Below the pieces are notes generated by a model. The model did no database searches. It saw only the letters and a list, made by a program, of their open reading frames with translations, and was not told the origin of the DNA. Shown in pieces: positions 16,234 through 24,962 of a DNA stretch of 64,000 nt. Position 1 is the stretch's first letter. Every line of letters starts with the position of its first letter. Origin of the DNA: Cellulophaga baltica (GTDB lineage: Bacteria > Bacteroidota > Bacteroidia > Flavobacteriales > Flavobacteriaceae). The position numbers were made by a program, and so were the translations under genes. The stretch is taken from NCBI RefSeq assembly GCF_900102165.1, contig NZ_FNBD01000003.1, positions 310,001 to 374,000 of the forward strand, in the 5' to 3' direction.

Positions 16234-17151
16234 ATGAAAAACCTGTACCTACTACTCTTTGTTTTTATTTTATCTGCTCCTTCTAAGCTACGGTCTCAAC
16301 ACCAAACAAAAGACAATCCTATCTATACCGTTGCTGCTAAAAATGGCCTTACGGTTAGGAGTGAAGCTTCTATCAGCGGTGAAAAATTGGGGAAATTCCC
16401 TCCTGGAGAATATGTAGAATTGCTAGAAGATACAGGTACCTATTTGTCGCTTACAGATCATGGTGTAGCCGTAAACGGAAACTGGTTTAAAGTTAAAACG
16501 ATGCGTAACGCTTGGGACAATAAACCCATATTAACCGGTTATGTATTTAGTGGGTATTTATTAAAAAATGAACACAAACCGTACAACCCTTCTGATGCGC
16601 TTACCACGGAAACAAGCACCTTAAAATTTGACAGTTTTGATCTTAGCTTTTATTTTTATGAAACGGAGAAGGGCTCTGAATCTTCTACTATCATAAAAAA
16701 AGATACCCTGTTTATGTATGAAGCGGTATTTAATGATTTAGGAGACCGGTTAATTTATATTGAACCGAAGGTAAACACCACTAAAATTGAATTGTTCTAT
16801 ACGTTTAAAGAATCGGTTTGGGAATATAATTTTGATGCATCAAAATCAAAAGAAAAATATGCTTGGGAGGGGTATGGCCCTTTTAAAGAACTACCACTCA
16901 CAAGAAATATGGCCTTATTTCCGCAAATACGGTATGAAAAAATTGGAACTGCTAGGCAGGTAAATTTAAAACTAAACGATACGCTCGTGCATTACCCAGG
17001 AGAAATGGGAGGCACTACAGCGACAATGAGCTACCAAGGGAGACCATTAGTACATTTTATTGCTGATACTCTTCTAAAGATTGTGTTACACCATAGCAAT
17101 GGTACTACAGAAATAAAATACGTAAATATTACTTTGTCTTACGGTTGCTAA
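16234..17151 (+). CDS. secreted protein with bacterial SH3 domain
   Basis: 305 residues. Signal peptide about 1-21. A bacterial SH3 (SH3b/SH3_3) domain spans about 30-110: YTVAAKNGLTVRSEAS, GEKLGKFPPGEYVELLEDTG, NWFKVKTM, LTGYVFSGYLL. These are the usual NVRSGPS-, G-x-V-like and W-GYV-like positions. The remaining 190 residues are beta-rich and unassigned. SH3b domains commonly bind peptidoglycan or peptide ligands, so envelope localisation is expected. Its last seven bases overlap the next gene. Confidence 0.75.
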   Translation: MKNLYLLLFVFILSAPSKLRSQHQTKDNPIYTVAAKNGLTVRSEASISGEKLGKFPPGEYVELLEDTGTYLSLTDHGVAVNGNWFKVKTMRNAWDNKPILTGYVFSGYLLKNEHKPYNPSDALTTETSTLKFDSFDLSFYFYETEKGSESSTIIKKDTLFMYEAVFNDLGDRLIYIEPKVNTTKIELFYTFKESVWEYNFDASKSKEKYAWEGYGPFKELPLTRNMALFPQIRYEKIGTARQVNLKLNDTLVHYPGEMGGTTATMSYQGRPLVHFIADTLLKIVLHHSNGTTEIKYVNITLSYGC

Positions 17152-17912
17152 ACAATTTACAAGGCACTATATTTTCTAAACTCATTGAAAAAAGGAAATC
17201 AATATTGACACCAGAAGAAGTAAAACATACAATTTCTAAAGAAGCCACCATCTTTACGGTGGGCGGTTTTAGACCTGAACATACTATTGAAGAAAGTTGG
17301 ATTGGGAAAGTAAGCGTTTATACGAAAGAAGAAAGCATCCCTCTTGATGCAAACGGAGCTCTAATGTTTCCCTTAGCACAGTTCTACCTTCCAAACCTAC
17401 CTTTTGTTTCTCCTAAACTATCAAAAACAAAAATAATAACTGTTTTTATCGCTAATACATACCCGGAATGTTTTGAAGAAATGGGGCCGCATTGGGTTAT
17501 TCGCGAGTATGAGAATTTAGATAGCGTTGTACTTAAAGACCTATCTAATCCGGAAACATTCATTAAGGCTTTTCCTCTAAAACCAGCATTAGAAAAAGAC
17601 TGCCCACTTTGGGATGGCGGAGGATTAACTCCAGAAATGGAAGATGAGATATTAGCCCTTGAAAATGAGGGTGTTATTGATGATTATTATGACCTTGCAG
17701 ATTTCCACCAATATGAACATAAGCTTGGAGGGTATCCTTCTTTCTGTCAGCCAGGAATTGGTATTGCTGATGGTTTTGGAGAAGGCTTTGAATTTGTATT
17801 TCAAATTACTTCCGATGAAAAAATAAACTTGAATGTAATTGATAGTGGAAGTCTAATGTTTGGAAAAAATGATCACACCAAGAAATGGGCTATCTATTAT
17901 GATTTTTATTGA
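17145..17912 (+). CDS. DUF1963 (YwqG-like) protein
   Basis: 255 residues from a TTG that overlaps the preceding stop codon (TTGCTAA); there is no nearby ATG, so translation is probably coupled. Features of the YwqG/DUF1963 family are visible in the C-terminal third: KLGGYPSFCQPGIG, FEFVFQITSDE, DSGSLMFGKND and the closing WAIYYDFY. Members are cytoplasmic proteins of unknown biochemistry, and relatives are often found as immunity-like genes beside polymorphic toxins. That fits the small accessory genes here but is inference. Confidence 0.75.
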   Translation: MLNNLQGTIFSKLIEKRKSILTPEEVKHTISKEATIFTVGGFRPEHTIEESWIGKVSVYTKEESIPLDANGALMFPLAQFYLPNLPFVSPKLSKTKIITVFIANTYPECFEEMGPHWVIREYENLDSVVLKDLSNPETFIKAFPLKPALEKDCPLWDGGGLTPEMEDEILALENEGVIDDYYDLADFHQYEHKLGGYPSFCQPGIGIADGFGEGFEFVFQITSDEKINLNVIDSGSLMFGKNDHTKKWAIYYDFY

Positions 17913-17966
17913 AGAACTAGGTAAAAATATACGTGCTAATAGTTAAAAATCTGTTGGTTGCTTGTC

Positions 17967-18185
17967 TTAAGCCAATTTAGTCTTGTTTGCTTTTGTAGTA
18001 AATGCCAATTCTTTTTTAACTCTAGAATTTTTGTACATGTATAATCGCGCTGTAGAAGTTTCGTAGCTCGTTTTTGTAACAATAGTTTTTGGAGTGGTTG
18101 CTACTTTCACTTCTTTAGGGGTCTCCTGTGCTTGAGCCGTTATTCCAGTAAAGATTAAAAAAAGAGTGATTAGTAAAGTTTTCAT
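17967..18185 (-). CDS. small secreted protein
   Basis: 72 residues with a clear signal peptide ending in AQA (about residue 19). The mature 50-residue chain is Lys/Thr-rich (EVKVATTPKTIVTKTSYETS). It is the first minus-strand gene in the window and is divergent from the dienelactone hydrolase-like gene. The 259 bp between them presumably hold both promoters, though none is convincing. Function unknown. Confidence 0.6.
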   Translation of the reverse strand: MKTLLITLFLIFTGITAQAQETPKEVKVATTPKTIVTKTSYETSTARLYMYKNSRVKKELAFTTKANKTKLA

Positions 18186-18492
18186 GTCTTGTAATTTGTT
18201 ACACTAGTAGAACGCAGTAGACCTTGTTTTAATAGGTTCTGATTCGCCCAACGACACTGTTTTTCGTTGTCTTGAGGAATATCAGCTAAGCGGTAAAACA
18301 ACCCCGATTAATGACAAGGGTACTATTTTCCGTTTACCGAAACGCTATGCATTTCATCGGTAGTAGGCGGTAAGAGTTGGCTTTTAATTGTAGCGGTATC
18401 CCGATTTATTTATCGTTTGCTTGGCATACCCTCCTTAGAATAAAATGGCAACAAAAAAATTCTTAACTTTCCTACTCACAAATAATAGGGGT

Positions 18493-19380
18493 ATGAAAGA
18501 TTTAAAAAAGGAGGCTATTTCTCAAGAGGTGTTTGATTTGTATGATGATTATGCTCACAATAAATTAGACCGTAGGCAATTTGCAGAAAAACTATCGCTC
18601 TACGCGGTGGGGGGTCTTACGGTAGCTTCTTTATTAAGCTTTATGTCGCCCAACTATAAAGACACCCTGTTGGTGCAACCCAATGATCCTAGCTTAGATT
18701 CGGACTACATTACTTATGATTCTCCTAAAGGTGGTGGTACCATCAAAGGCTTGCTTTCTAAACCTAAGGCCATTCACACCAAACTTCCTGGAGTCATTGT
18801 GGTGCATGAAAACAGAGGCTTAAATCCGTATATAGAAGATGTAGGTAGGCGCATAGCCGTAGCAGATTTTATAAGCCTTGCCCCAGATGCCTTAACACCG
18901 TTGGGTGGGTACCCTGGAAATGATGATGATGGTAGGGCCTTACAAAAAGAGCGCAACCAAGCTGAAATGCTAGAAGATTTTATAGCCGCCTATACATATT
19001 TAAAAAACCATAAAGACTGCAATGGCCATATAGGTGTGGTTGGTTTTTGTTTCGGTGGATGGATTGCCAATATGATGGCAGTACGTATTCCGCAGCTGGG
19101 CGCTGCGGTACCCTATTATGGCAGACAACCCGAAGCAGAAGATGTTGCTAAAATTAAAGCACCCCTACTTTTACAGTATGGGGAATTAGACGAACGCGTA
19201 AATGCAGGAATACCTGCTTATGAAGCGGAATTAAAAGCGCATGCTATTGCCTACCAAACTTATATATACCCTAAAGTAAATCACGGTTTTCATAACAATA
19301 CAACCCCAAGATTTGATAAAGAAGCGGCCGATTTATCGTGGAATAGAACCATTGAATTTTTTAAAGAGCACTTGAAATAG
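18493..19380 (+). CDS. dienelactone hydrolase-family protein
   Basis: 295 residues from the ATG at 18493. An upstream in-frame ATG at 18445 would add 16 residues that do not look like a signal. The start at MKDLKKEAISQEVFDLYDDY fits the conserved N-terminal helix better. A hydrophobic segment with twin-Arg-like context (DRRQFAEKLSLYAVGGLTVASLLSF) suggests export or membrane association. The alpha/beta hydrolase core has VGFCFGGW with the dienelactone-type nucleophile Cys (C186 in this numbering), ELDERVNAG with the acidic residue, and KVNHGFHN with the catalytic His. Substrate unknown; family members hydrolyse lactones or small esters. Confidence 0.85.
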   Translation: MKDLKKEAISQEVFDLYDDYAHNKLDRRQFAEKLSLYAVGGLTVASLLSFMSPNYKDTLLVQPNDPSLDSDYITYDSPKGGGTIKGLLSKPKAIHTKLPGVIVVHENRGLNPYIEDVGRRIAVADFISLAPDALTPLGGYPGNDDDGRALQKERNQAEMLEDFIAAYTYLKNHKDCNGHIGVVGFCFGGWIANMMAVRIPQLGAAVPYYGRQPEAEDVAKIKAPLLLQYGELDERVNAGIPAYEAELKAHAIAYQTYIYPKVNHGFHNNTTPRFDKEAADLSWNRTIEFFKEHLK

Positions 19381-19387
19381 GAGTAAA

Positions 19388-19846
19388 ATGAAAACATTAG
19401 ACGAAAATCTTCATCTAGAAATAGAAAAATTATCTGCGCAAGGTGATGCTTTTGCAGAAACCGGTAATTATAGTGATGCCCTTACCGCCTACTGGAATGC
19501 TTATGATCTAGTACCAGAGCCCAAAACAGATTGGGAAGCTACCACTTGGATTATGGTGGCCATTGGCGATGCTAATTTTTTAGGTGCTGATTTTCAGGCG
19601 GGTGTAGAGAACCTCAGCAATGCCATGCATTGCCCTAACGGCATCGGGAATCCTTTTATACATTTACGACTTGGACAATGTCAGTTTGAAACCGGAAATT
19701 TAGAAAGGGCTGCAGATGAGCTTACCAGAGCGTATGCCTTGGAAGGTGAGGAATTGTTTGCCGATGACGACCCTAAATATTTTGAGTTTTTAAAAACAAA
19801 AATCACCCTAGAAAAACCAAAGAAAAAACCTTGGTGGAAGTTTTAG
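19388..19846 (+). CDS. TPR-repeat protein
   Basis: 152 residues, no signal peptide. Three TPR-like helix pairs: QGDAFAETGNYSDALTAYWNAYDLVP, IGDANFLGADFQAGVENLSNAM, and LRLGQCQFETGNLERAADELTRAY, followed by a basic PKKKPWWKF tail. It starts 7 bp after the dienelactone hydrolase-like gene and is probably co-transcribed. A soluble adaptor role is likely. Confidence 0.8.
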   Translation: MKTLDENLHLEIEKLSAQGDAFAETGNYSDALTAYWNAYDLVPEPKTDWEATTWIMVAIGDANFLGADFQAGVENLSNAMHCPNGIGNPFIHLRLGQCQFETGNLERAADELTRAYALEGEELFADDDPKYFEFLKTKITLEKPKKKPWWKF

Positions 19847-20056
19847 AGGTTCCTTTTCATTGCTAATAGAATTTTAATGTTCGCGTCACTACGGACTTAT
19901 CGTGCGGTAGGTGCATCGCTCTTATAGGCCTCGCATCAGCCTTTAGTAGCTACGTTATAAGGTAACACTATAAGAACATCACCCTAAAAAACACCTGTTC
20001 CCTCAAGGAAAGTGCCACTTCCCTAGTTGCCCCTTTACTCCTAGGGTTCAATAGTA

Positions 20057-20064
20057 TAGTTTTG
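20057..20064 (+). promoter_or_regulatory. candidate -7 element (TAGTTTTG)
   Basis: This matches the Bacteroidota -7 consensus TAnnTTTG exactly, 26 bp before the ATG at 20090. No TTG is found at the expected -33 spacing, so support is partial. Confidence 0.4.
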
Positions 20065-20089
20065 AGCATCGACCTAAAAAAAAACAACT

Positions 20090-20800
20090 ATGAAAACTAT
20101 TTTTAGTACCCTATTAACCTTATTACTTCTAGCCTCTTGTACTACAGAGAAAAAACCCAAAGTAGTCTATACAGACCAAGAAGCTAAAACGCTTGCCAAA
20201 GACACGTCTGTTGTTGTCGTGGCAGATTTACCCATCTTAATAGACAGCACTAACTTTTTGATGCACCCCATTGGAGAATTGCAATTGTATGCTAAAGACC
20301 GTAAGTATACTTCTAGCTCTTGGAGTTATGCTGCGGGTACTAATTTTAGTATTGCAGACTATAACAATTACACCTTAAACGGAACGCTAAAAAATATAAA
20401 GTTTGAAGAAGTAGGTACCAACAAACTTGTACCGCTTACCGATAAAAATATAGTGATTACGTCTGCTCATTTCTTATGGGATTTGTATGAGAAAACCGGC
20501 AAACAGCTTTTTATTTATGATGTGATTGATGCTGATACCAATAGTGATGGTGTTTTAGATGGTATGGATATAAAAACCTTATACCTCAGCAAAATAGACG
20601 GCTCTAATTTTAAACGTTTGATGCCAAAAAATCATGAATTATTAGAGTGGAAGATCATCCCAGAAATAGACCGTTTGTATGTAAAAAGTATTGAAGACAT
20701 TAATAAAGACGGGAATTTTGATAAGAATGATAAATTGCATTATAACTATGTATACTTAATAGATGAGACCTTAGAAGTGATTGATTATTACCCTAATTAA
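20090..20800 (+). CDS. lipoprotein with EF-hand-like loops
   Basis: 236 residues. Lipobox LASC (C17). Two calcium-loop-like stretches stand out: DADTNSDGVLDGMD (about 153-166) and DINKDGNFDKND (about 204-215), both with the D-x-N/D-x-D-G spacing of EF-hand/dockerin loops. The rest is beta-rich (TLNGTLKNIKFEEVGTNKLVPL). Probably a Ca-binding envelope lipoprotein. A monocistronic unit with its own candidate promoter. Confidence 0.75.
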   Translation: MKTIFSTLLTLLLLASCTTEKKPKVVYTDQEAKTLAKDTSVVVVADLPILIDSTNFLMHPIGELQLYAKDRKYTSSSWSYAAGTNFSIADYNNYTLNGTLKNIKFEEVGTNKLVPLTDKNIVITSAHFLWDLYEKTGKQLFIYDVIDADTNSDGVLDGMDIKTLYLSKIDGSNFKRLMPKNHELLEWKIIPEIDRLYVKSIEDINKDGNFDKNDKLHYNYVYLIDETLEVIDYYPN

Positions 20801-20923
20801 TCGCTATACCCACTTCTTTTTCTCTGCAACTGATTCCTTATAGAAATACATAGAAAACAGGAATTAAGTTAAAAAATGGTCTAATTGCCTAAAAAGTAGG
20901 CGTAAAAAAGTTTAGCAGTCTTT

Positions 20924-20931
20924 TAAGTTTG
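20924..20931 (+). promoter_or_regulatory. candidate -7 element (TAAGTTTG)
   Basis: Exact TAnnTTTG match. It overlaps a TTG at 20929 that would otherwise extend the downstream frame. A promoter core here means translation must start later, at ATG 20956. Confidence 0.5.
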
Positions 20932-20955
20932 TATATTATCGTCCTAATTTTGAAA

Positions 20956-21795
20956 ATGATGAGAAAAAGTTTTCCAGTGTTACTAGGCGCATTTTTAGTA
21001 ACCACTATGATGAGCCTCCATGCTCAAGAAATTCCCGTAGAAAATTTAAATACTTTATTACCACAATACAGCCAGCAATATGCTAAAACCATATTAGCCG
21101 ATGAGATAAAAGGGATTCATGTAGAGCATATTGCATTAACAGGAAAAAATGCAGTGCTTGATGCTACAGCGCCAGGCCATAAGCTTATCTACCTATTTTT
21201 TAAAGGGAATGGTACCGTAAATGCTGCAGGTACCGATTACGCTATTGTTCCTGAAACTATTTTATTGCCTAATGCCGTTGAACAAATAAAAGTAAGCACG
21301 GCAGTGAATGATACGCTTCATTATTTACGTATAGCAAGCAAACTAAGCAAGCAAGATCTTATAGATTTAGAGACGTTTCCTAAAGAAAATACACAACAGG
21401 TATATTACAAGAAGTTTACCGATTGTGAGCCGTATACGGAGCCTATAAAGAGCCCTAATACCGTGAGTAGAACGATAATGCCTAATAAGATTATTCCCAG
21501 AATAGCCATGGGAACGGTACAAACCAAAGGGCCAGACAGAGTAGACCCGCATGAGCACCCTATGTTAGAGCAATTATTTTTAGGACTTTCTGAAAATGAT
21601 GTGATTGTTTATGCAGATGATGAGCATAGCCCTTTAGAGGAATATGCTTTGTTACACATTCCCTTAGGATCTAGCCATTCTGTTACAGTAGAAAAAGAAA
21701 AAGTGATGTACTATGTATGGATGGATTTCTTTTTAGATGCCAAAGGCGAAGAGTGGTTAAAAACACATCAAGTGATTGAGAAAGAAAACGAATAA
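20956..21795 (+). CDS. secreted cupin-domain protein
   Basis: 279 residues from ATG 20956 (a second ATG follows at 20959). Signal peptide ends near HAQ (about residue 23). Two cupin-like halves: a degenerate one (HKLIYLFFKGNGTVNAAGTDYAIVPETILLP) and a better one with DPHEHPMLEQLFLGL and LHIPLGSSHSV, giving the H-x-H, E and H metal ligands expected in a mononuclear cupin. Likely a periplasmic sugar/acid binding or lyase-type cupin; substrate unknown. Converges with the NlpC/P60 gene across a shared terminator. Confidence 0.75.
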   Translation: MMRKSFPVLLGAFLVTTMMSLHAQEIPVENLNTLLPQYSQQYAKTILADEIKGIHVEHIALTGKNAVLDATAPGHKLIYLFFKGNGTVNAAGTDYAIVPETILLPNAVEQIKVSTAVNDTLHYLRIASKLSKQDLIDLETFPKENTQQVYYKKFTDCEPYTEPIKSPNTVSRTIMPNKIIPRIAMGTVQTKGPDRVDPHEHPMLEQLFLGLSENDVIVYADDEHSPLEEYALLHIPLGSSHSVTVEKEKVMYYVWMDFFLDAKGEEWLKTHQVIEKENE

Positions 21796-21809
21796 GTAAC
21801 TGCTCTCAT

Positions 21810-21848
21810 AAAAAAAGATCCTATAACACTGTTGTAGGACCTTTTTTT
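21810..21848. terminator. bidirectional terminator
   Basis: AAAAAAG-x-TCCTA pairs with TAGGA-x-CTTTTTT around a short loop (one mismatch in each arm). The A-run on one side and T-run on the other serve both the cupin gene (+) and the NlpC/P60 gene (-). Confidence 0.8.
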
Positions 21849-21868
21849 ATGAATAATTTGAACTAGTG

Positions 21869-23074
21869 CTAGTCATTAAAAATAGGTGACTGCTTTAAAT
21901 CTACAAGGGCACCCACCGTACTTTTTGCCACACGTTTAGCCCGCAAAAACCGATCGTGGTTATGGGCATCATAATTCGCTGCTTTTTTATCCATACTACT
22001 AATATGTACCTGTCCAGAAGAATGGATGAATTGGTTATCGCCAATCCACATGCCTACATGTACAACCCTTTCTTTAGCATCTTCTGTAGCGGGTGTACCA
22101 AAAAACAAAAGATCTCCAGGAAGCAGCTCGTTAAAGTTATTCTCTGTATCAATAGTTTCTCCCGTATGCACCTGTTGTGATGCATCTCTAGGAATAATCA
22201 TTCCTTTTAAAAAGTAAATGGTTTTAGTAAAGCCACTACAGTCTACTCCCTTGGTAGAAGTACCTCCCCATAAATACGGTAAGCCCATTAATTGTTTCGC
22301 TGTAGTCACTAAATTTTCTTGACTAGGTTCTGCCGTTGCCAACCAATCTGAGTAGTGGGCTGCTTCGGTTTTTAAAACATACGCCTCACGCCCATCTGGG
22401 TATTTTACCATAAAAAAATCACTTCCTTCGTCCTCGTCGGTTACCAGTAATTCTAGAACTCCGCCAGCGACAATATCAGACACTACTTGAGAGCTTACAT
22501 CGGGAGCCACATAAGTAGCACCGTTGATTTTGGTATAGATCATTTTTTGGGCGTCTTTCCATTGTTGATAATCGGCTTCGTTCATGGCTACAATTCCGCC
22601 ATCATCTACCCATGATAAGTATTGATCTGGAGTTTGTATCAAAGACCATGAACCTTCTTTCTTAAGTATTTTTACAGGAGTGCCTAAAGTTGCTTGGGTG
22701 CCTAATTCTGCCGAATGTTTAGGATTACTTCTTAGATTGGCCACAGATATAGTCACTAGGCCGTAGGTAGTATCTTTTAAGTCTTCTTCCGGTAAAAGTT
22801 TTATATCATCTACAAATGCTATTCCTTCTTCTGTTAAGCGCTCTCGTAATGCCGTTACCGCATCAGGAAGGTTACTTTCCCCATATAAGGTATAGTTATT
22901 TTTTATACGGTACGCCGAAACATCAAATAAAGCTACCCGTTTATCAGGAGCATATTCAGAGCGTATTGCTGCGATATCATCAACTAAAACAGCATCATTT
23001 TTATCATCACTAGAACAAGAAAATAAGGTAAGTAGTAAAAGGGGAATGGTTAGTAATGAACTGCGTTTTTTCAT
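21869..23074 (-). CDS. NlpC/P60 peptidoglycan hydrolase lipoprotein with SH3 domains
   Basis: 401 residues. Lipobox LFSC (C20) followed by SSDDKND, an acidic stretch. The middle has SH3b-type modules: VTISVANLRSNPKHSAELGTQATLGTPVKILKKEGSWSLIQTPDQYLSWVDDGGIV (about 107-162) and a second one near 185-235. The C-terminal NlpC/P60 domain carries GVDCSG (C279), VVHVGMW (H339) and FIHSSG (H351), the complete Cys-His-His triad. It should cleave D-glutamyl-L-diamino acid bonds in murein peptides in the periplasm. Standalone gene. Confidence 0.9.
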   Translation of the reverse strand: MKKRSSLLTIPLLLLTLFSCSSDDKNDAVLVDDIAAIRSEYAPDKRVALFDVSAYRIKNNYTLYGESNLPDAVTALRERLTEEGIAFVDDIKLLPEEDLKDTTYGLVTISVANLRSNPKHSAELGTQATLGTPVKILKKEGSWSLIQTPDQYLSWVDDGGIVAMNEADYQQWKDAQKMIYTKINGATYVAPDVSSQVVSDIVAGGVLELLVTDEDEGSDFFMVKYPDGREAYVLKTEAAHYSDWLATAEPSQENLVTTAKQLMGLPYLWGGTSTKGVDCSGFTKTIYFLKGMIIPRDASQQVHTGETIDTENNFNELLPGDLLFFGTPATEDAKERVVHVGMWIGDNQFIHSSGQVHISSMDKKAANYDAHNHDRFLRAKRVAKSTVGALVDLKQSPIFND

Positions 23075-23256
23075 GAATACAAATTTAATAGCACGATTTG
23101 CCTAAAATTAAGGCTATTTTTTTAGTTAGGCGGTATTCCTAACAAGAACTTAACGGTCTTATTAAGGCTAAAATCTAACGCCTTTAAAACCTTAACACAC
23201 TGTTAATCAATACTTATTATTTTGTAGTGGTGTAATTATTACGTACTTTCAAGATT

Positions 23257-23631
23257 ATGATCGAATCTGAAAAATTAGAAAACAAGAACTTAATTGAGAA
23301 ATCAGTAACTCATTTAGAGGCTACTGGATTTGAGCACATTAAAGCTGATATGGAAGGGTATGAGACTCCAAAATCCTACGCTAGGAAAGGACATGATTCT
23401 AAGATTACTCCAGATATTGTTGCGATTAAAAATGGTAGAAAATACTTTTTTGATATTAGTTTAAAATCTAAGAAACCTAGGTTACTAAAGACCAAATGGT
23501 TGTTTTTAGATACCATAAGCCGGATGAAATCTGATCGGTTTAGGATTATCACGACTAAAGGGCATTATAAATTTACAGAGGATATGCTAGAAGATATTAA
23601 CCTTGCTAATAAACAACCTATAAAACTTTAA
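23257..23631 (+). CDS. small conserved-looking protein with PD-(D/E)xK-like motif
   Basis: 124 residues, cytoplasmic, basic. The core TPDIVAIKNGRKYFFDISLKSK shows the spacing PD-x(10-12)-D-x-S-x-K, reminiscent of PD-(D/E)xK nuclease folds, followed by an IITTKGHYKF strand. This is a pattern resemblance only; the second acidic residue and lysine spacing are not canonical. The gene is monocistronic, with its own terminator. Confidence 0.65.
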   Translation: MIESEKLENKNLIEKSVTHLEATGFEHIKADMEGYETPKSYARKGHDSKITPDIVAIKNGRKYFFDISLKSKKPRLLKTKWLFLDTISRMKSDRFRIITTKGHYKFTEDMLEDINLANKQPIKL

Positions 23632-23648
23632 GCTAAAAAAAATCAATG

Positions 23649-23676
23649 AAAAAGGCGCCTGTGGGCGCCTTTTTTT
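23649..23676. terminator. bidirectional terminator
   Basis: Perfect stem AAAAAGGCGCC / GGCGCCTTTTT with loop TGTG, followed by Ts. It lies between converging genes 23257-23631 (+) and 23697-24341 (-). Confidence 0.9.
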
Positions 23677-23696
23677 ATGTGTCATAAACGAGGGTA

Positions 23697-24341
23697 TTAC
23701 AATTTAATTTGGGTGACATAACCCCCAATAAATTGCGCTACTTGGCTAGGTTTTTTAAATTTCTTGTGGTCGTCATCAATCTCTATACTTATTAAGTATT
23801 GGTTGCTATCATGAGCCAAATAACCAACAATATCAGAACTACCACCCATAGAACCAAAACGTGGAGAAACAATAATCTCTTTATCAAAATGATTAATACT
23901 TGTGGCTGCATGTGCTCCTATAATTGCAGAAGCGGGAGTAGTATCAAAAGCCATGAGGTACATTTCTTTATGAATACTTCCTGATTCTGTTTTAAAATAT
24001 GGGTCATTAAAATCAAATATAGTGATACGTATTTCCTGACAAGTTTTTGGCAAACAATAGGTGAATTTTAATTGCCCGTGATAAGGATCCATATCTGTTG
24101 CGGTACAAGCACCAATTTCTTTAAATACATAATTAGCGTAGGAGGTTACTTTTGGAAATTTAGCATACAAATGTGCTTTTTCTTTTTTGCAGCCTAATTT
24201 GTTTAATGGGGTAATTACAATTTCTCCACGATCTTTTAAAGATAAACAAGAAGAAGATCCACCGGTTTTACACGGGGTTGATTGTGATACTACAGGTTGA
24301 TAAAGCGCTAGTAGTAGTAAAATAAGCAGGTTTTTTTTCAT
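23697..24341 (-). CDS. secreted hypothetical protein
   Basis: 214 residues. Signal peptide cleaved near VVSQ (about residue 20). The mature chain starts Ser/Cys-rich (STPCKTGGSSSCLS) and has five or more cysteines, suggesting disulphides in the envelope. Beta-rich; no family recognised. Confidence 0.7.
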   Translation of the reverse strand: MKKNLLILLLLALYQPVVSQSTPCKTGGSSSCLSLKDRGEIVITPLNKLGCKKEKAHLYAKFPKVTSYANYVFKEIGACTATDMDPYHGQLKFTYCLPKTCQEIRITIFDFNDPYFKTESGSIHKEMYLMAFDTTPASAIIGAHAATSINHFDKEIIVSPRFGSMGGSSDIVGYLAHDSNQYLISIEIDDDHKKFKKPSQVAQFIGGYVTQIKL

Positions 24342-24525
24342 CTTTTTTGATGTTGGTCTTTAGGTAGATTGGGGATAAGCAAACGGTTTTATAGGCACTT
24401 TAAACTATAAGTACTTCTTATAACAAAAACGCATTATACTATAAACGCTTCTAGTTAACTATTATTTTCTGCAGAGGATGTAAAGTGCTTATTTTCTTTC
24501 TATGTAATTTTAGGCGTAGTGGAAA

Positions 24526-24945
24526 TTCAACAACCGTCATTGAAAAATCAACAACCGTTCATGAAAAAACAAAATAGAAACTATATTGTCAGTTTGCGTG
24601 CTGCGACCAAAGGGAGAAGGGTATTATGAACTTTTTGGAGTTATTAACACTTCTCGATACTAATGATTTCTTCGCTACCGCTACAAAATAATTCACTCAG
24701 AGTGATAACACAGTTTCAACAACCGTCAATAAAAAATCAACAACCGTTCATGAAAAAACAAAATAGAAACTACACTGTCAGTTCGAGTGCTGCGACCAAC
24801 GGGAGAAGGGTATTGTGAACTTTTTGGAGCTATCAACACTTCTCGATACTAATGATTTCTCCGCTAACGCTACAATAAAATTCACTCGAAGTGACAGAAC
24901 AAATTCAAGGACTGTCATTGAAAAATCAATAACTGTTGTTGAATT
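24526..24945. repeat. 189-bp tandem direct repeat with internal palindromic elements
   Basis: Unit 1 spans 24526-24714, unit 2 spans 24715-24903, and a partial third unit spans 24904-24945, all with exactly 189-bp spacing between the TTCAA starts. Each unit opens with two short copies of CAACAACCGT followed by a tract ending ATGAAAAAACAAAATAGAAA. In unit 2 the inverted pair TGTCAGTTCGAGTG (24776-24789) / CACTCGAAGTGACA (24883-24896) bounds a REP-like palindrome. The equivalent arms in unit 1 have diverged. The 24342-24962 gap contains nothing else. Confidence 0.85.
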
Positions 24946-24962
24946 AACAAGTTATAAACAGG

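Noticed and set aside
24526-24945. CRISPR array
   Set aside because: The repeat unit is 189 bp with no short repeat/variable spacer alternation and no cas genes nearby. It is a tandem duplication of a palindromic element.
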